A stretch of DNA of 64,000 nucleotides from Loxodes magnus. Lineage: Eukaryota > Ciliophora > Karyorelictea > Loxodida > Loxodidae. Positions within the stretch are counted from its first letter, which is position 1. Every line of letters starts with the position of its first letter. Below the pieces are notes generated by a model. It was not told where the DNA came from. It was given only the letters and a program-made list of their open reading frames with translations, and made no database searches. The translations under genes were made by a program, and so were the position numbers. The stretch spans positions 1 to 64,000 of the forward strand of contig CAMPDV010001566.1 of the NCBI GenBank assembly GCA_946699065.1, given 5' to 3'. Shown here in pieces: positions 26,588 to 38,098 of the stretch.

Positions 26588-28146
26588 TCAAATTGTTTGA
26601 TTACTTTAATTAATTTAGTTTGATTATTAACTTATTATTTCCCACTTTAGCTTTAAGGAATCTATATTCTTTTTGAACTTATAAATATCAGGCCTATTGT
26701 TTGAATCATAGCTAAAGCATTACTATAATAGTTAAACTAACTCTGCCTCTTAATTTATTTCATTTTAAAACGAAGGAATTCTTTTATATAGATTAACTGC
26801 TTTTATAATTTATGCATATTCTTCTATATCTGGATAAGGTAATTCCTCATTAAATATCTCTACTGCTATACAAGCTAAATATCAGATATCACACTTTTAA
26901 CTCACTTTTCCATCGAAGAGTTCGGGAGCCATTCATTGAGGTGAACCCTTTTTCTCTTTCGTAGTCTTCACACTTGATTCATGTAATAATCCAAGATCAG
27001 CTATTTTGGGAGAATTTGAAGCATCTAAAAGAATGTTAAGAGATTTCATATCTCTATGAATTAAGTTCCGAGAATGAATTGCCTATAAGCCTTCAGCTAT
27101 CTAACTCAACAAATTAAGCTTCATACAAAATCTAATAGGAGATTCTTTTTCGAATTCCAAGAATAAAGTTCTAGACTTAATAACTTAATACAAACTTCCC
27201 TTAGGCATATAGTATGTTAAAAGACAAAAACAGTAATTTTCTTATTCCGAAGTGTCAATTGCAACCCCAACAAGCCTTAAAACTTTTGAGTTATTAACTC
27301 ATAAAAGTCTTTGCATTCATGAAAGAATTCATCTATTAGCTTTTACAGATTAGTGCTTTATTTCAATTATTTAAGTGCAAAATCAGATCCTTCTATATTG
27401 ATTAGATAGACACTTTCATATCCACCCTCGCCTAATTTTTATAAGTTATTAAGGAATTTAGTATTAGGGATTAAGTCCTTATAATTTCATATCCTGATTT
27501 GAGTTTTGATCTCTTAGCTAGCTCCATTCTAGTATAAAAGTTTCCAGATATCTTCTAACTTAATTTTTGTCTATATTTGAGAAGCTTCTTTTTTAATATA
27601 TTATTAAGGATCAATCTAATAGGCTTTATTAAAGCATTCAGTTGCTTCTTAATTTTGATTTAAACTTTGAAGAATTTAGCCTTTGATAAAAAAAGCTTAG
27701 GTATAATTTGGATTAATCTAGATTGCTTTATTACAAGATTCGATGGCTTAAGAATGGTTTCCAAGTTTATAAAGAGAAAAGCCTAAATGTTTATAGGAAT
27801 TAGGTAAATTAGAATCTACTTAAATAGCTTAATTTAAACTCTAAATAGCTTCATTATATCTTTCTAGACTATTAAGTGCAAGACCTTTATTACTATGAGC
27901 AGTTGCATATTTAGGATTTATTTTAAGAGTGGAATCATAACATTCAACAGCTTCAATGTATTTTCCTAGCTATTCCAACGTAGCACCTTTGCTATAATAA
28001 GCATTAGAAGAATTTGGATTAAGTTAAAGAACAGAATCATAATATTAAATAGCTTCATTAAATTTACCTTATCTACAAAGCTTAAGGCCTTATTTATTAT
28101 AATCAGTTACAGATAAAGGAGCTGATCTTTGGAGGCCACATCCCAT
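26588..28146 (-). CDS. TPR-repeat Ser/Thr protein kinase, one frameshift
   Basis: Starts at ATG 28144-28146 with MGCG. An N-terminal Gly-Cys of this kind is typical of N-myristoylated and S-acylated proteins, so membrane anchoring is possible (inference). Residues 18 to about 230 are six TPR units (QGKFNEAIQYYDSVLQLNPN and similar). A linker with IRIWNYK follows, where W is TGA, then the kinase: loop LGEGGYESVY (third Gly replaced by Glu), lysine in FALKQL, HRDMKSLN, DLG, SPQWMAPELF with W by TGA, CDIWYLACIAVEIF, and the subdomain XI Arg in NNRPDIY. The stop is TGA 26588-26590. One base is missing from an A-run at about 27285 (ECK|RLL); the span is one base short of a multiple of three. Catalytic Lys, HRD and DLG are kept, so activity is plausible. 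It is the best-preserved kinase-competent copy of the family here. Confidence 0.8.
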
Positions 28147-28589
28147 TTTTATTGAGATGAAGTTATTTCTCTTTTTAATTAATTTAAGATTAGTTAGCTA
28201 TCAAGCACACCCTTATATTATATTTTCTTACTTATATAAATATATCTTACATTCTTCATTTTGACTTACTTATTTTAACTCCTTTTTTGGATTGAGTTTT
28301 TTCTTTGAGCTATTAAGTTGTGATTTAAGTGAATTTTGAAGCAATAGAAACAAAAGTTTAAAGTAGAGAGTTTAGTTTTATCTTTATTATATGAGTATAT
28401 TAATTGAAACTCATAATAAGGATTTTGTAAATAGTTATTATAATGTAATGAATGCTAGTTTCTTTATTAGGAATTTTAAATATAGATTATTTCCTTAGAT
28501 TAAGATACTCAATAATTAATTATATTTATTTAATATATTAAATTATATAGTCTTTAAGTTAATGCATTATCATATATTTTAAGAAAGCA
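28147..28589. other. Intergenic, retroelement truncation zone
   Basis: Nothing is recognised. The reverse transcriptase reading from the minus strand stops near 28590 and does not resume here, so the retroelement is cut at its 3' side. Confidence 0.4.
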
Positions 28590-30462
28590 ATTTATTAGGG
28601 CTATTGGTCTTCAATTACTTCAGACACTTTTACTTACTTTTTAGAAGATAGGTAAAATATTAATTCTTTTCAATTAATTTGGTATAGTGAGTGTTCTTAG
28701 CATATTGTTACTAATGCTTGTAACTATATTATGTAATTCCTATCCTCCATATTTAATTAATTCTGCTTTTAAACCATCACTACCTGAGGCTTTGTTATTT
28801 ACTAATTGATTTATTATTTTTTTAATTTCAGATTCTTAAAAAAGAGGCGTTTCTTATAAGAGACGGAGATCAAAATTGATAATAAAAGGTTTATTTTTAT
28901 ATATTTTATTAATATTTCTATTTGAATTTTCAATCTCTTCTTTATTCAAATTTGAATGATTGTCAAGAACTTAATTTTCTCAATTTTAAATAAATTGCTA
29001 TTGTTACTCATAATTCAAATTCATCTAATTACGTATTTTCGGATTAATTAAAGTTTTTACTTATTTTAACATTATTTATGCGTTCTTATTAAAATCTCGA
29101 TGCTTTTCTTTAGCTTATGTATTTTTTTAATTTCCAAAATTCGTGAAGATATTTTTATAAGATTATTTATCCTTCATAAGTTGGCAACTTCTTGGCACCC
29201 ATAAAAGATTAAAGAATTTTATTATTAAATATTATCTTATTTAGCTCAAGAAAAGAGTTATGGAAGCTTATAATAATTGTTTTTGTACACTTGCTAACTA
29301 AGTACAATCTGAGCATTAATAGTAATTAAATCGCAGATAAATTATTACTACTTTTAGACAACTTTTTAATCTATTTGTTAAAATAGGGAGAATTATCCCC
29401 AATAAAGATTTTGATATTATCTTCTTACATTAGAATCCTATATTATTGAAATCTTAAAGAGTAAACGATATTCTTGATATTGATGTATTCTAGTTAAATC
29501 ATATTTTAGAGTAATAAATAATGGGAAATGCTCAGTATGCAAACCCGAATTTTGAATAACACAAAATTAGAGAAGTCATCAATATTCGAACGCTTAGTTG
29601 CTAGGAAATAAACATTACATTAATTTTAATTGTTTAGTCTATGAGCGAATGTGTTGCATTATTAGTAATTCAATACTATCAGGTTATTTGCTTTTAAGAA
29701 ATCTAATGGTCTTTAAGTATTATATTTAATTTGTGATTAATTACTCCCAAAATAAGGAAGTAAAGCATTTAAATTATCACAAAGAATAGTAGGCCTCTAA
29801 TTGTCATTATTACTTATTATATTAGAAAGATATTCATAAGCAAGTTCTTTTTAAATGTTTGACTTTTCATTTGTAGGTAAATAACATGAAGCAACTGTTA
29901 AATGCCCAATTATTATACAAATAAAATGTCCAGGAAGATTTGAGAAATCTAATTAATTTTAAAAAGAATCAAGTTACTTCTTTACTAATAGACATACTCC
30001 TCCTACTCCAATATTAGCATTTTAAATATTTACGATACTATTCTATTATTATAGGGCTATATTAATCTTATATTCATGTTTCATTTATAGAGAAAATCTA
30101 AAAATCATTATCAATTATAAAAGACTATAAAGATAATTATTTACTGCCAATCGATTTATATCAATGTGTTCAATTTTTTATTATTTTTGTGCTTACGATC
30201 CTGCATGTAATCCTCTTTTATAAATACATATTTGATTTATTCCTTTTTATCAACCTAAATATGTACTAATTCTTTTCTGATTCCAGGGTAATAATTTCTT
30301 TAATAAGTTCATTTTAAGTTGGCTTCTGTAAGTTGTAAAGACTCCAAATCTCTTTTTGGAGGTTTTTATGTACCTAACAGTTCTAAACTTTTGAATTTGC
30401 AGCTTCTTTATAATTAATTAAAAGAATCACTATTTATAACTAGTGAAATATATAGCATCCAT
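28590..30462 (-). mobile_element. Non-LTR (LINE) retrotransposon ORF2, 3'-truncated
   Basis: From ATG 30460-30462 a long frame on the minus strand encodes an AP-endonuclease-like domain: NIGVGGVCLLVKK, ASCYLPTNEKSN, PTILCDNLNALLP (degenerate GDFNA motif), RPLDFLKANNL, RSNIDD, and, after a frame change near 29560, TEHFPLFITL (the SDH-like His motif). A poorly conserved connector follows. Near 28810 the start of reverse transcriptase is clear: NKASGSDGLKAELIKYGG, then LKRINILPIFQK and SNWRPIALINCFLKIY, with W encoded by TGA. Sequence homology ends there, before the catalytic YxDD block, so the copy is dead. The order endonuclease then RT is that of APE-type LINEs. Its 5' end lies about 55 bp from the 3' end of a tRNA-Gly gene on the same strand. 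Confidence 0.8.
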
Positions 30463-30517
30463 TTTCTTTTAATTATATAAATAATCTAATTTCTATTTAT
30501 TCCTTTATAATCAAAAG

Positions 30518-30589
30518 TGCGCTATCCGGGACTCGAACCCGGGTCAACTGCTTGGAAGGCAGTTATCCTAACCACTAGACTAATAGCGC
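30518..30589 (-). tRNA. tRNA-Gly (anticodon UCC)
   Basis: The minus strand folds into a complete 72-nt cloverleaf. The acceptor stem GCGCTAT pairs perfectly with ATAGCGC, with discriminator A at 30518. The anticodon stem ACTGC/GCAGT encloses loop CTTCCAA with anticodon TCC. The T arm CCGGG-TTCGAGT-CCCGG is perfect and carries the B-box. There is no intron and no encoded CCA. A T-run downstream (30478-30510 on the plus strand is A/T-rich) could end pol III transcription. Anticodon UCC decodes GGA and GGG glycine codons. Confidence 0.95.
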
Positions 30590-30938
30590 CTTAATAAATA
30601 ATAAATCAAAAAGCTTTTAAACCAAATTTAAGGAAAATCAATAAGGAAATTTAAAGTATAGTTAATTACCATTTTATAATGAATATCCATTTAATATAAT
30701 AATAATATTTAACTAATATATAAAAAGATTTGAGTACCAAGGGCTTTCAACCAGGTACCAGCGGACAAGTTTTTTTTCGTGGTTGTATTCCAAGAAATTT
30801 ATTATAAATGGGTGGTTACTGCAAAGGATTATGTTAGTTTCTTATGATTAATTTTTATTTATAAACGCCTCATTCAGTTATTCATAGTTTATTTAAATTT
30901 CTTCAGGTTCTTTGCTCTTCATTGTGCTAGAGTAACTT

Positions 30939-31535
30939 TCATTCTTTGCAATGACTTAGTAAGTGATAATTAGATTAACAGTATCGACAATTTTTATGTT
31001 GTTTCTCTACTTTCTTTTTTGGATAAATCTTTCTTTCTAATATCTCAATTCTTTAGCTTAGGTTTGAATTAATTTGTTCAAGTCTTAGCTTTTCTTAATG
31101 CTGTTGTTAATTGAGATTTTCTTCTATAATCATTCTTTGTGATTATTTGAAATTGGATTAAGACATTTCGTAAAGTTAATTTTCTGTTAAAATACTTTTT
31201 TTTATCAGTTAACTTTTAAGAATTAACAATTCGTTATTTTGATCTTCTATGTAGTTCATTAGCTCCCGGATTATTTCTCCTTGATTAAAGAAAGTTTGTT
31301 AATACTTTGCAATTTATGCTTTCATTAGTTCAATTTAATTTTAGAGTAATTTGTTATTTTGAGTTCCAGGATTAACTTATTAGTCAGATAAAGCATTACT
31401 TTTCCCTCTGAAGAAGAACTAGACTTTCGTTTCTGTTTACTTTTTTAGCTCCTCATTAGTCACTTGCTTTCCTTAATTTATTTTCTTATTCTTAGAGAGA
31501 TAAATCTTTTATTGCATTTTCTCTTAAATATCCAT
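30939..31535 (-). CDS. Coiled-coil protein with C-terminal CCHC zinc knuckle
   Basis: ATG 31533-31535 to TGA 30939-30941 gives an uninterrupted 198-codon frame. The protein is almost entirely Gln/Glu/Lys-rich helix with heptads (NQQQHQEKLRLEQINSNL, RIEILERKIYPKKK). It ends in a perfect zinc knuckle, CRYCQSNYHLLSHC, spacing C-X2-C-X4-H-X4-C. Such knuckles bind single-stranded nucleic acid in retroviral and retrotransposon Gag/ORF1 proteins and in some RNA-binding proteins. This is the cleanest member of a family with about ten other copies or relics in the window. It lies on the same strand as, and upstream of, the LINE ORF2 fragment, with the tRNA gene between them. It could be the ORF1 of such an element or a domesticated relative; the sequence alone does not decide. 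Confidence 0.7.
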
Positions 31536-32044
31536 TTATGTATAATGTTACTATAAAATAGTAATTAATAAATCATTTAATCAAAATTAATAATTTTGCT
31601 TATAAAGTCTTATTTAAGACTCAAACTAATCCTTTAATCATATAATCAAAAATTAATTCTTAGTTTCTAGCAAATTAGGTAATTTTAACAACTTAAAGTG
31701 TTTTTAATACTATAGCAATTTTTATTTAAATCTAATTTATTCAAAATACCGTAATTTTAGTAAATTAGTTACAAAAAATACTTCTAAATAAGTTTCATAA
31801 AGTAGCTAGAAATTTAAATCATTCTTTAATATTGAAATAGAAGGCGACATGCATATCTGTAGATTAAGTGAGCTTGATAATCATTTTAATCTAATCATAA
31901 TATTAGGCTTTAATATTAATTTTGATTGATTGATGGCTATATCAATAATATCTTGCTAATAAATAAAGTTAATTATAAAATTAATAGTAATATAAGAATA
32001 ATAATAAAATTTTTAGATAAATAGTTTTAGTCTTTAACTCTTCT
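31536..32044. other. Intergenic stretch, nothing recognised
   Basis: Very AT-rich spacer between two minus-strand genes; no motif was seen. Confidence 0.45.
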
Positions 32045-33994
32045 TCATTTCTCATAAAATTCTGATATATTATGTTTGCTTTTTTCAGCTTCTCTTATAG
32101 ATTAGTAACTAATATCTGCATATAGATTTCACTTCTATTTTATTTGCTCTAACTAACTTATAAAAGTATCTATGTCTGGTCTTATGTTCTCGTCGAAAGC
32201 TAAACACCTGTAAAATAGATCAACTAGTAAAGGTTCTTGTTATATTTCGTTTTAAAATCTAGGAATCATTTTATGGATATAAATTATTTACTTTAACTAA
32301 GAATCTAGAACTGGATAAAGAAGCTCTTCATTTAATATTTCTACTCCTATACAACCTAAAGATCAGATATCACTTTTTTTACTCACTTTCTTTTCAAATT
32401 ATTCAGGAGCCATTCATTGATGTTCACCTTTTTATTCTATTGCTCTTAATCAGTTATCTTAATTAAATAATCCAAAAGTTAGTATTTTAGGAAAATCTTA
32501 ATCATCTAACAGAATATTAAGAGATTTTATTTCTTTATGAATTAAGTTTCTATTGTGAATAGCCTTCAGACCTTCTGCTATTTAACTAAGTAAGTTAAGT
32601 TTCTTATAGTATCTTAATGTAGAGTGACAGTTTTTGAATAACTACTTTGTTTAAATAATTTAGAATAAACTTCCTTTATTCTAAAAATCAGTTAAAAGAG
32701 CTAGTTCTTATGTATCAACTGCAAATCCTATAAGTCTTTAAACACTTAAGTTCTTTATTAGCACGAGTTCTTTACATTCAAACCAGAACTAATCTATTAT
32801 TTTATCGTTCTATTAGTTAAATATTTTAAATCCATACATAACTCCTTAGATATTAACCAGGTAAGTCGTTCCGAATTCATCACAAGTCAATTTCTATAAT
32901 TCACCAAGAAATTCGTTGTTAGGAACTAAATCTCTATATTTCCATATTCTTACTTCACAACTACTATCAAATTACTATAAGAACTTTCTTATTTCTTCTT
33001 CTGTTATTCTATTCATTACTTAGTTTACTTAGATTATCTCATTTGTTACCGTTAGTTAGGGAATTTCTAAATGTGGATTAAGTTATTTTGCTTTACTGAA
33101 GCATTCAAATACTTCTTGATTTAGGTTTAAAGCTTGAAGGCAAAGACCTTTATTATAATAAGCTTATTCATAATTAGGATTAAGCGAAATAGCTGCGTCG
33201 AAACATAAGATGGCATCGGGATAATTTCCTATTATATAAAGAGATAATCCTTTATTGCAATGAGTAACTGCATCATTAGGATCAAGTTTCAGAGCTAAAT
33301 TGTAGCTCTAGATTGCTTCGACGAGTTTACCTAAATCGCTCAATGCTCTTCCTTTATTGTAATGAGTAATTGCATTATTAGGATCAAGTTTCAGAGCTAA
33401 ATCGTAGCTTTAGATTGCTTCGACGAGTTTGCCTAATTTGGTCAATGTATCTCCTTTATTGCAATGAGTAACTGCATCATTAGGATCAAGTTTCAGAGCT
33501 AAATCGTAGCTCTAGATTGCTTCGACGAGTTTACCTAAATCGCTCAATGCTCTTCCTTTATTGCAATGAGTAACTGCATCATTAGGATCAAGTTTCAGAG
33601 CTAAATCGTAGCTCTAGATTGCTTCGACGAGTTTACCTAAATCGCTCAATGCTCTTCCTTTATTGCAATGAGTAACTGCATCATTAGGATCAAGTTTCAG
33701 AGCTAAATCGTAGCTCTAGATTGCTTCGACGAGTTTACCTAAATCGCTCAATGTATCTCCTTTATTGCAATGAGTAACTGCATCATTAGGATCAAGTTTC
33801 AGAGCTAAATCGTAGCTCTAGATTGCTTCGACGAGTTTGCCTAAATCGCTCAATGCTCTTCCTTTATTGCAATGAGTAATTGCTTGATTAGGATCTAATA
33901 TAATAGCAATGTTAAAATATTCAATAGCTTCTGTATAATTTTCTTCTTTGAAAAATTAATTTCCTTATCTGAAATATAATTAGGCTTCAGACAT
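32045..33994 (-). CDS. TPR-array pseudokinase, intact
   Basis: ATG 33992-33994 to TGA 32045-32047 is exactly 650 codons in one frame. The start MSEAQ matches the paralogue at 57954. Residues 6 to about 300 are TPR units, several nearly identical (HCNKGRALSDLGKLVEAIQS). The kinase-like domain follows: the glycine loop is lost (LTCDEFGTTYL), Lys is kept in YGFKIF, HRD is replaced by HKEIKSLN, DFG by TFG, and the later landmarks HQWMAPEQFEK and SDIWSLGCIGVEI are kept. Loss of both catalytic Asp residues makes it a likely pseudokinase, perhaps a TPR scaffold whose kinase fold binds partners. W is written TGG and TGA in the same gene (QFWFEC by TGG; HQWMAPE, SDIWSL and NWLRA by TGA). It is the best evidence for the code and for a true gene. 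Confidence 0.85.
33245..33890 (-). repeat. Near-identical tandem 102-bp TPR units
   Basis: Six or more consecutive 102-bp units, one TPR (34 codons) each, differ at only a few bases. Variation is mainly between RALSDLG and DTLSDLG type segments. The period preserves the reading frame. Such homogeneity points to recent expansion or gene conversion and predicts copy-number variation between alleles. Confidence 0.9.
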
Positions 33995-34837
33995 TTTATA
34001 AATGATAATATTAATTATTTTGAATTTTATTTTTTTTATTTATATAGGCTTATTTTAACTTATGATGTAATTTTAATTTATTTAATTAAATTATTTTAAA
34101 ATCTCAATTATTTTCTTTATCATATTCTTTTTACTTTTAAAAGATGAAGTATTTTTTTATTTGATATAGAAATTTTATCTGATTATTTTATTTTATTTCC
34201 TTAATATTTAATCTTTTTATCTTACTAAGTTACATTTTTATTTCAAAACCTATTAAATATAAAACTTATAACTAAATTTATTTTATCTTCTAACTTGGAA
34301 AGATAAAATTAGATAGTGTTTCTTAATACCTAATAACTTAATTACAATTACTTTGCTTAATATATGTTAGATATGTTAATTTCTACTAAGTTAAGACTTT
34401 TATAGCTTGTAGTATAAATAAAATGGAAATAAAGCATTATTATTATAATTATATTTCTATCCTTATAGAGTATATTCCTTTAATTATTTAGGTAATTATA
34501 AATGCTAATAGTAGTTGCTATACTTTATATTTTATTATTAGTATAACCATTAAACTTTATCTCTTTAATTGTCTAATCATACAATAATCTATGGATTATA
34601 AAACTGATTTATACAATTATCTTTTTATATTTATAAGAAAATAATTTAAATAGTATAATCAGTTTAGCTTAATGTCTACATATAGTAACTATAAGTATTT
34701 AATACCATTTAATATATCTAGTTAATAGAAATTTAATTCCTAAATTTTAAGAAAAAATTCATTTCTGTTTTTGAGCAAAAAAACAAGGTGAGGAGCAATA
34801 GAAATTAAAAATAATCGTAGCTATATCCTAAGTATCA
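33995..34837. other. Intergenic, divergent promoter region
   Basis: AT-rich spacer between divergently oriented genes at 33994 (minus) and 34838 (plus). No motif is recognised. Confidence 0.4.
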
Positions 34838-35764
34838 ATGGGAAAGCTCTCTTAGAATATTGTAATTAAACTGATAAAGGAAGAGGCTCCCTGTGAAATG
34901 ATGGAAATTTAAAAGACTATATCTAAAAGTGAAACTGCAAAACCTAAGTAGTCCTTGGACTATGTTCTTTATAATTGCGTTAGATGACTCGAGGAGGAAA
35001 TTTGTACCTTAAGGCGACAAAATGTGTCGATTATCATATTTATTTGGAATACATCCGAGAATTGTGATAGTCGATATAATTCTACTGAAAAGGAACTGAC
35101 TGACTTCTGAAATTAGATTTAAGATCTGAATCTTCTATATTGCAACAGCGAGCAGAAATTTGGACTTGCGACACTTTAACAGATAAATGTAACTCCTACA
35201 ATTAAAATGTAAATAGAGGAAACTCCTCTAATTTCATTTCCATGCTTCTCCCTAAAATAATAGATTTTAAAGATAAAAAAGAAATATTATTCTTTTATGG
35301 AGTTACAAGCATTTATTTCGATAATATTCAATATTTAAATAAAGTCAAAAAGCGTATAGGGAAGAATTATATACTTAAATTAAAGGACCAAAAAAACAAT
35401 AACTCTGAGCAAGAAAGTAGGCATAGTAATTCAATAAATGTTCTGTGATCGCAGAATTAAATTATCAAGAGGAAATTTTTTAACTAAAAAATTAGAAAAT
35501 GAGAGAGCTGGATTATTTAGGAGGATAAAACGTCTGCCCTTGTATTGTTGCAAATCCAAGAAATAGGCAAACTTTAATTTAAACATTTTAACATATCAAA
35601 TATCTTTTTACTAAGACTATATGCAAAAAATTGATTGGCAAGCACTGACTATCCTAAAGGTATGCGTTATTATTATTACTTCAGTATTTTTGATATTTTT
35701 ATATATTCCTGGTCCATTTTTAGAAGCTTGCTTAAGAATTCTTTCAGAAATATTAATATGCTGA
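34838..35764 (+). CDS. Zinc-knuckle family relative with degenerate knuckle
   Basis: ATG 34838 to TGA 35762-35764 is one frame of 309 codons. Family traits: a coil (WLEEEICTLRRQN), the signature STEKELTDFWNQIQDL (compare QEREIDAYWNIQ in the copy at 57086; W by TGA), and a basic lead-in followed by a broken knuckle, RRIKRLPLYCCKSKKQANF, which lacks the first Cys, the His and the last Cys. The C-terminus has a strongly hydrophobic segment (VCVIIITSVFLIFLYIPG) that could span a membrane, unlike other members. Between about 35240 and 35830 a second frame is also open and protein-like, so part of the downstream translation may be shifted. A perfect 7-bp hairpin lies at 35214-35230. It is probably a decayed copy. 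Confidence 0.45.
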
Positions 35765-35988
35765 ATAGTAGACCAAACCTAAAGTCAGTTAAAACATCAA
35801 GAACATATTTAGTAATAAACAACAGTAAATGACATCCAGATTAATGTAAGCTTAGAGAAATAATTATGAGTAAAATAATCGAATTAATTTTGAAATTCAG
35901 AGAATGACTTTATAAGTGAAACTAGTCAAAGTAAAATATTTCTCTAAGATAGAAAATCTAAGAAATCCTTGAGTAAGCATATTAAATT

Positions 35989-37005
35989 ATGAAAACACAG
36001 TCTATAAAAAATAATTTGAAGTAACTTGAGTATAATCAAGATAACCTTGCCGAGACTCTATGAGTTTGAACTATTGCTTCCATTTTTGTGCTAAAGCTTA
36101 AATACCAAAAAGTCCAAAAACTATTAAAAATGAAAATATATAAAGAAAAGCTAATAGTAAATATGGAAAATTAAGGTTTGGCGTTGCTATTTGCTAGAGG
36201 TAAAACTTTAATCAAAAAGTTCTTTCGATATACTAGATAGTTGAGTTGAGAACTATAGCAAATCTAGAATAGCTATATTCTTCTAAAAATAAAGTAATTG
36301 CTCTAGCTCTAATTAAGCGAAGACCTAAAAGCTGTTTAAAAGCTACAATAAATATGCTAAATTAAATCTAATCAACTTAGACTATGTAGATATATCAAAG
36401 AAGATTAAATCCCTAACTGAAACAAAATGAAGTATGTAACCTTTAAAACTTCACTCAAAATAGTAACTAATTCTTAATAGAGTCAGCTGCATGAACCGAT
36501 AGTTTATATTTCTAAATTCTAGTAACTTATTCCTTAGAAACTTGACATTCTGGAAGAGCACTTACAGACTCAAATTTTCCATTATAAAGACTAAAAAGCA
36601 AGTTAAAATAAAGTATTTAATAAATCAGAAGTTAAGAAAGTAAGTCTATAGTCCTAAAGATATTAATAACTTATTTCTTAAGTTAAGGATTTCCAGAAAA
36701 TTCATTATAGACAAGAAATCAGCAAATCTAATACCATTAAAATAAAGATCCTACTTACTAGATTAATATGGTTACTCCTAATATAATTCCAATGCATAGA
36801 TGATAAAAAAGCATCGTAAACAGTTGATAATAGATAAATATGAGATTATATAGCCTAAACGATTAATAAAAATAATAAAAGAATAAGGGATATAACGTTA
36901 AGAATATACTAGTTAAGTCTTTTAATCAGTAGAGTAGAGTTATAGAGAAGTAGAAAGCATACTGTTCTAAAACTAATAACAAGCAAACATTTTAGGGTAT
37001 TATGA
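35989..37005 (+). CDS. Unrecognised Gln/Lys-rich open frame
   Basis: From ATG 35989 the frame runs 339 codons to TGA 37003-37005 with only five internal TGA. The inferred protein is rich in Gln, Lys, Leu and Ile (KYQKVQKLLKMKIYKEKL, LSEDLKAVQKLQQ), suggesting helical or coiled-coil structure, but no conserved motif is visible. It follows the zinc-knuckle relative on the same strand. High Gln content is partly a consequence of reading abundant TAA/TAG, so a chance frame is possible. Confidence 0.3.
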
Positions 37006-37327
37006 AGAGCTTTTTATTGAGTCAAAACTATATGATAGCAAATTTTGAGTCAGAATTTTAGCTTGTAAGTGATTAATAAACCTATAACTAGAAATGAATC
37101 AACTTTTTTAAGATATCAGCCATATATGCTATATAAAGCTTGAGGCTTACATTTCTACACTAGACTTGTAAGAAAAAACAAGAAATAAAGTCTTCTAATC
37201 AGATTGATTGTTTAATTAATATTCTTAACGCAGCATTAGTCTTATTAATGTCCTTGAGAGTATTTTCTCTAATAAAAGTTAAAAAACTTTGTTAAAGCCT
37301 TAGTAGTCAGCCATCTGACCTATTCTA

Positions 37328-38098
37328 TCAGCTTATCTCTATTAGTTTGTCTTGAATCCCTACTAGGCTTAGTTAGGCGTGTAGCACTTCATTAGTGTAC
37401 CATCCTTTAATATTCGGAATAGTTTTGGTCTTACACTTAGCGTTCCTAATTATTTATGCAAGGATTAAGATTTGAATTAAAGAATTTTTTTCTATAAATT
37501 TTTCCGCTTTATGTTGGATATATCCTAAATAGTTTTCTAAAAATATCTTATTTATTCTTTCTTTAAATTTGCTTAGTTAGTAGCAGTATTTTCATTGGCG
37601 TTATTTATTGCACACGTAGCATTTTATTCTTCTTTTAAACTATTATTCCTGTAACACTTATTTAATTTAAATTTACTACTTATTTTAAATAAACGTTTAC
37701 TGTTTATTTTAATTTGAGGCTTCATTTTCTATTTCCATAGGATCTGATTAATTCTGTTAAAACGAAAATGGCTTTACCTGAATTTATTATTAAATTTAAA
37801 GATATCTTTGTTCCAGTTTGTTTTCTATTTCTTATGATGATTAAATTGTTTCTAGTAAAGACGTTATTAGTTTTTCTAATTTTTCTACTTTATCAGTGAG
37901 GTATCTATTTTTAAACATAAACTCTTTTAATGACTTAGATAATATTTCTATTTGAGTTTGTATCGGAAGTTTTTTTAATTCTGGATTTCCAAGTGGTTAA
38001 TGTTCGTCATATCAATCATATATTAAAGTTAAATTATGTTTATGTTTTTTTAGTTATGAAAAAATTTCGTATTATTTGCTGGTTTAAAACAAAGTCAT
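37328..38098 (-). CDS. Coiled-coil zinc-knuckle protein, His replaced by Gln
   Basis: ATG 38096-38098 to TGA 37328-37330 gives 257 codons with no frame break. Order of parts: N-terminal 45 residues; a coil (TQIEILSKSLKEF, LTDKVEKLEKLITSLLETI); the family signature DPMEIENEA; a Gln-rich linker; a basic lead-in and knuckle RRIKCYVCNKQRQWKYC (C-X2-C, Gln where His is expected, last Cys one residue early, W by TGA); and a C-terminal part with KGWYTNEVLHAQL. That last piece is the protein-level counterpart of the GC-rich 40-nt motif found at 43704, 48850 and 54985. It is likely a real or recently active family member. Metal binding is doubtful with the missing His. Confidence 0.6.

Noticed and set aside
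27360..27420. GT-AG stretches near the frameshift of the 26588 kinase as possible tiny introns
   Set aside because: The candidate segments encode residues conserved in the paralogues (SVYLINIEGSD, FHEC), so splicing them out would damage the domain. A missing A fits better.
33245..33890. Regular repeats considered as a CRISPR array
   Set aside because: Units are contiguous 102-bp coding TPRs without unique spacers, in a eukaryotic gene.
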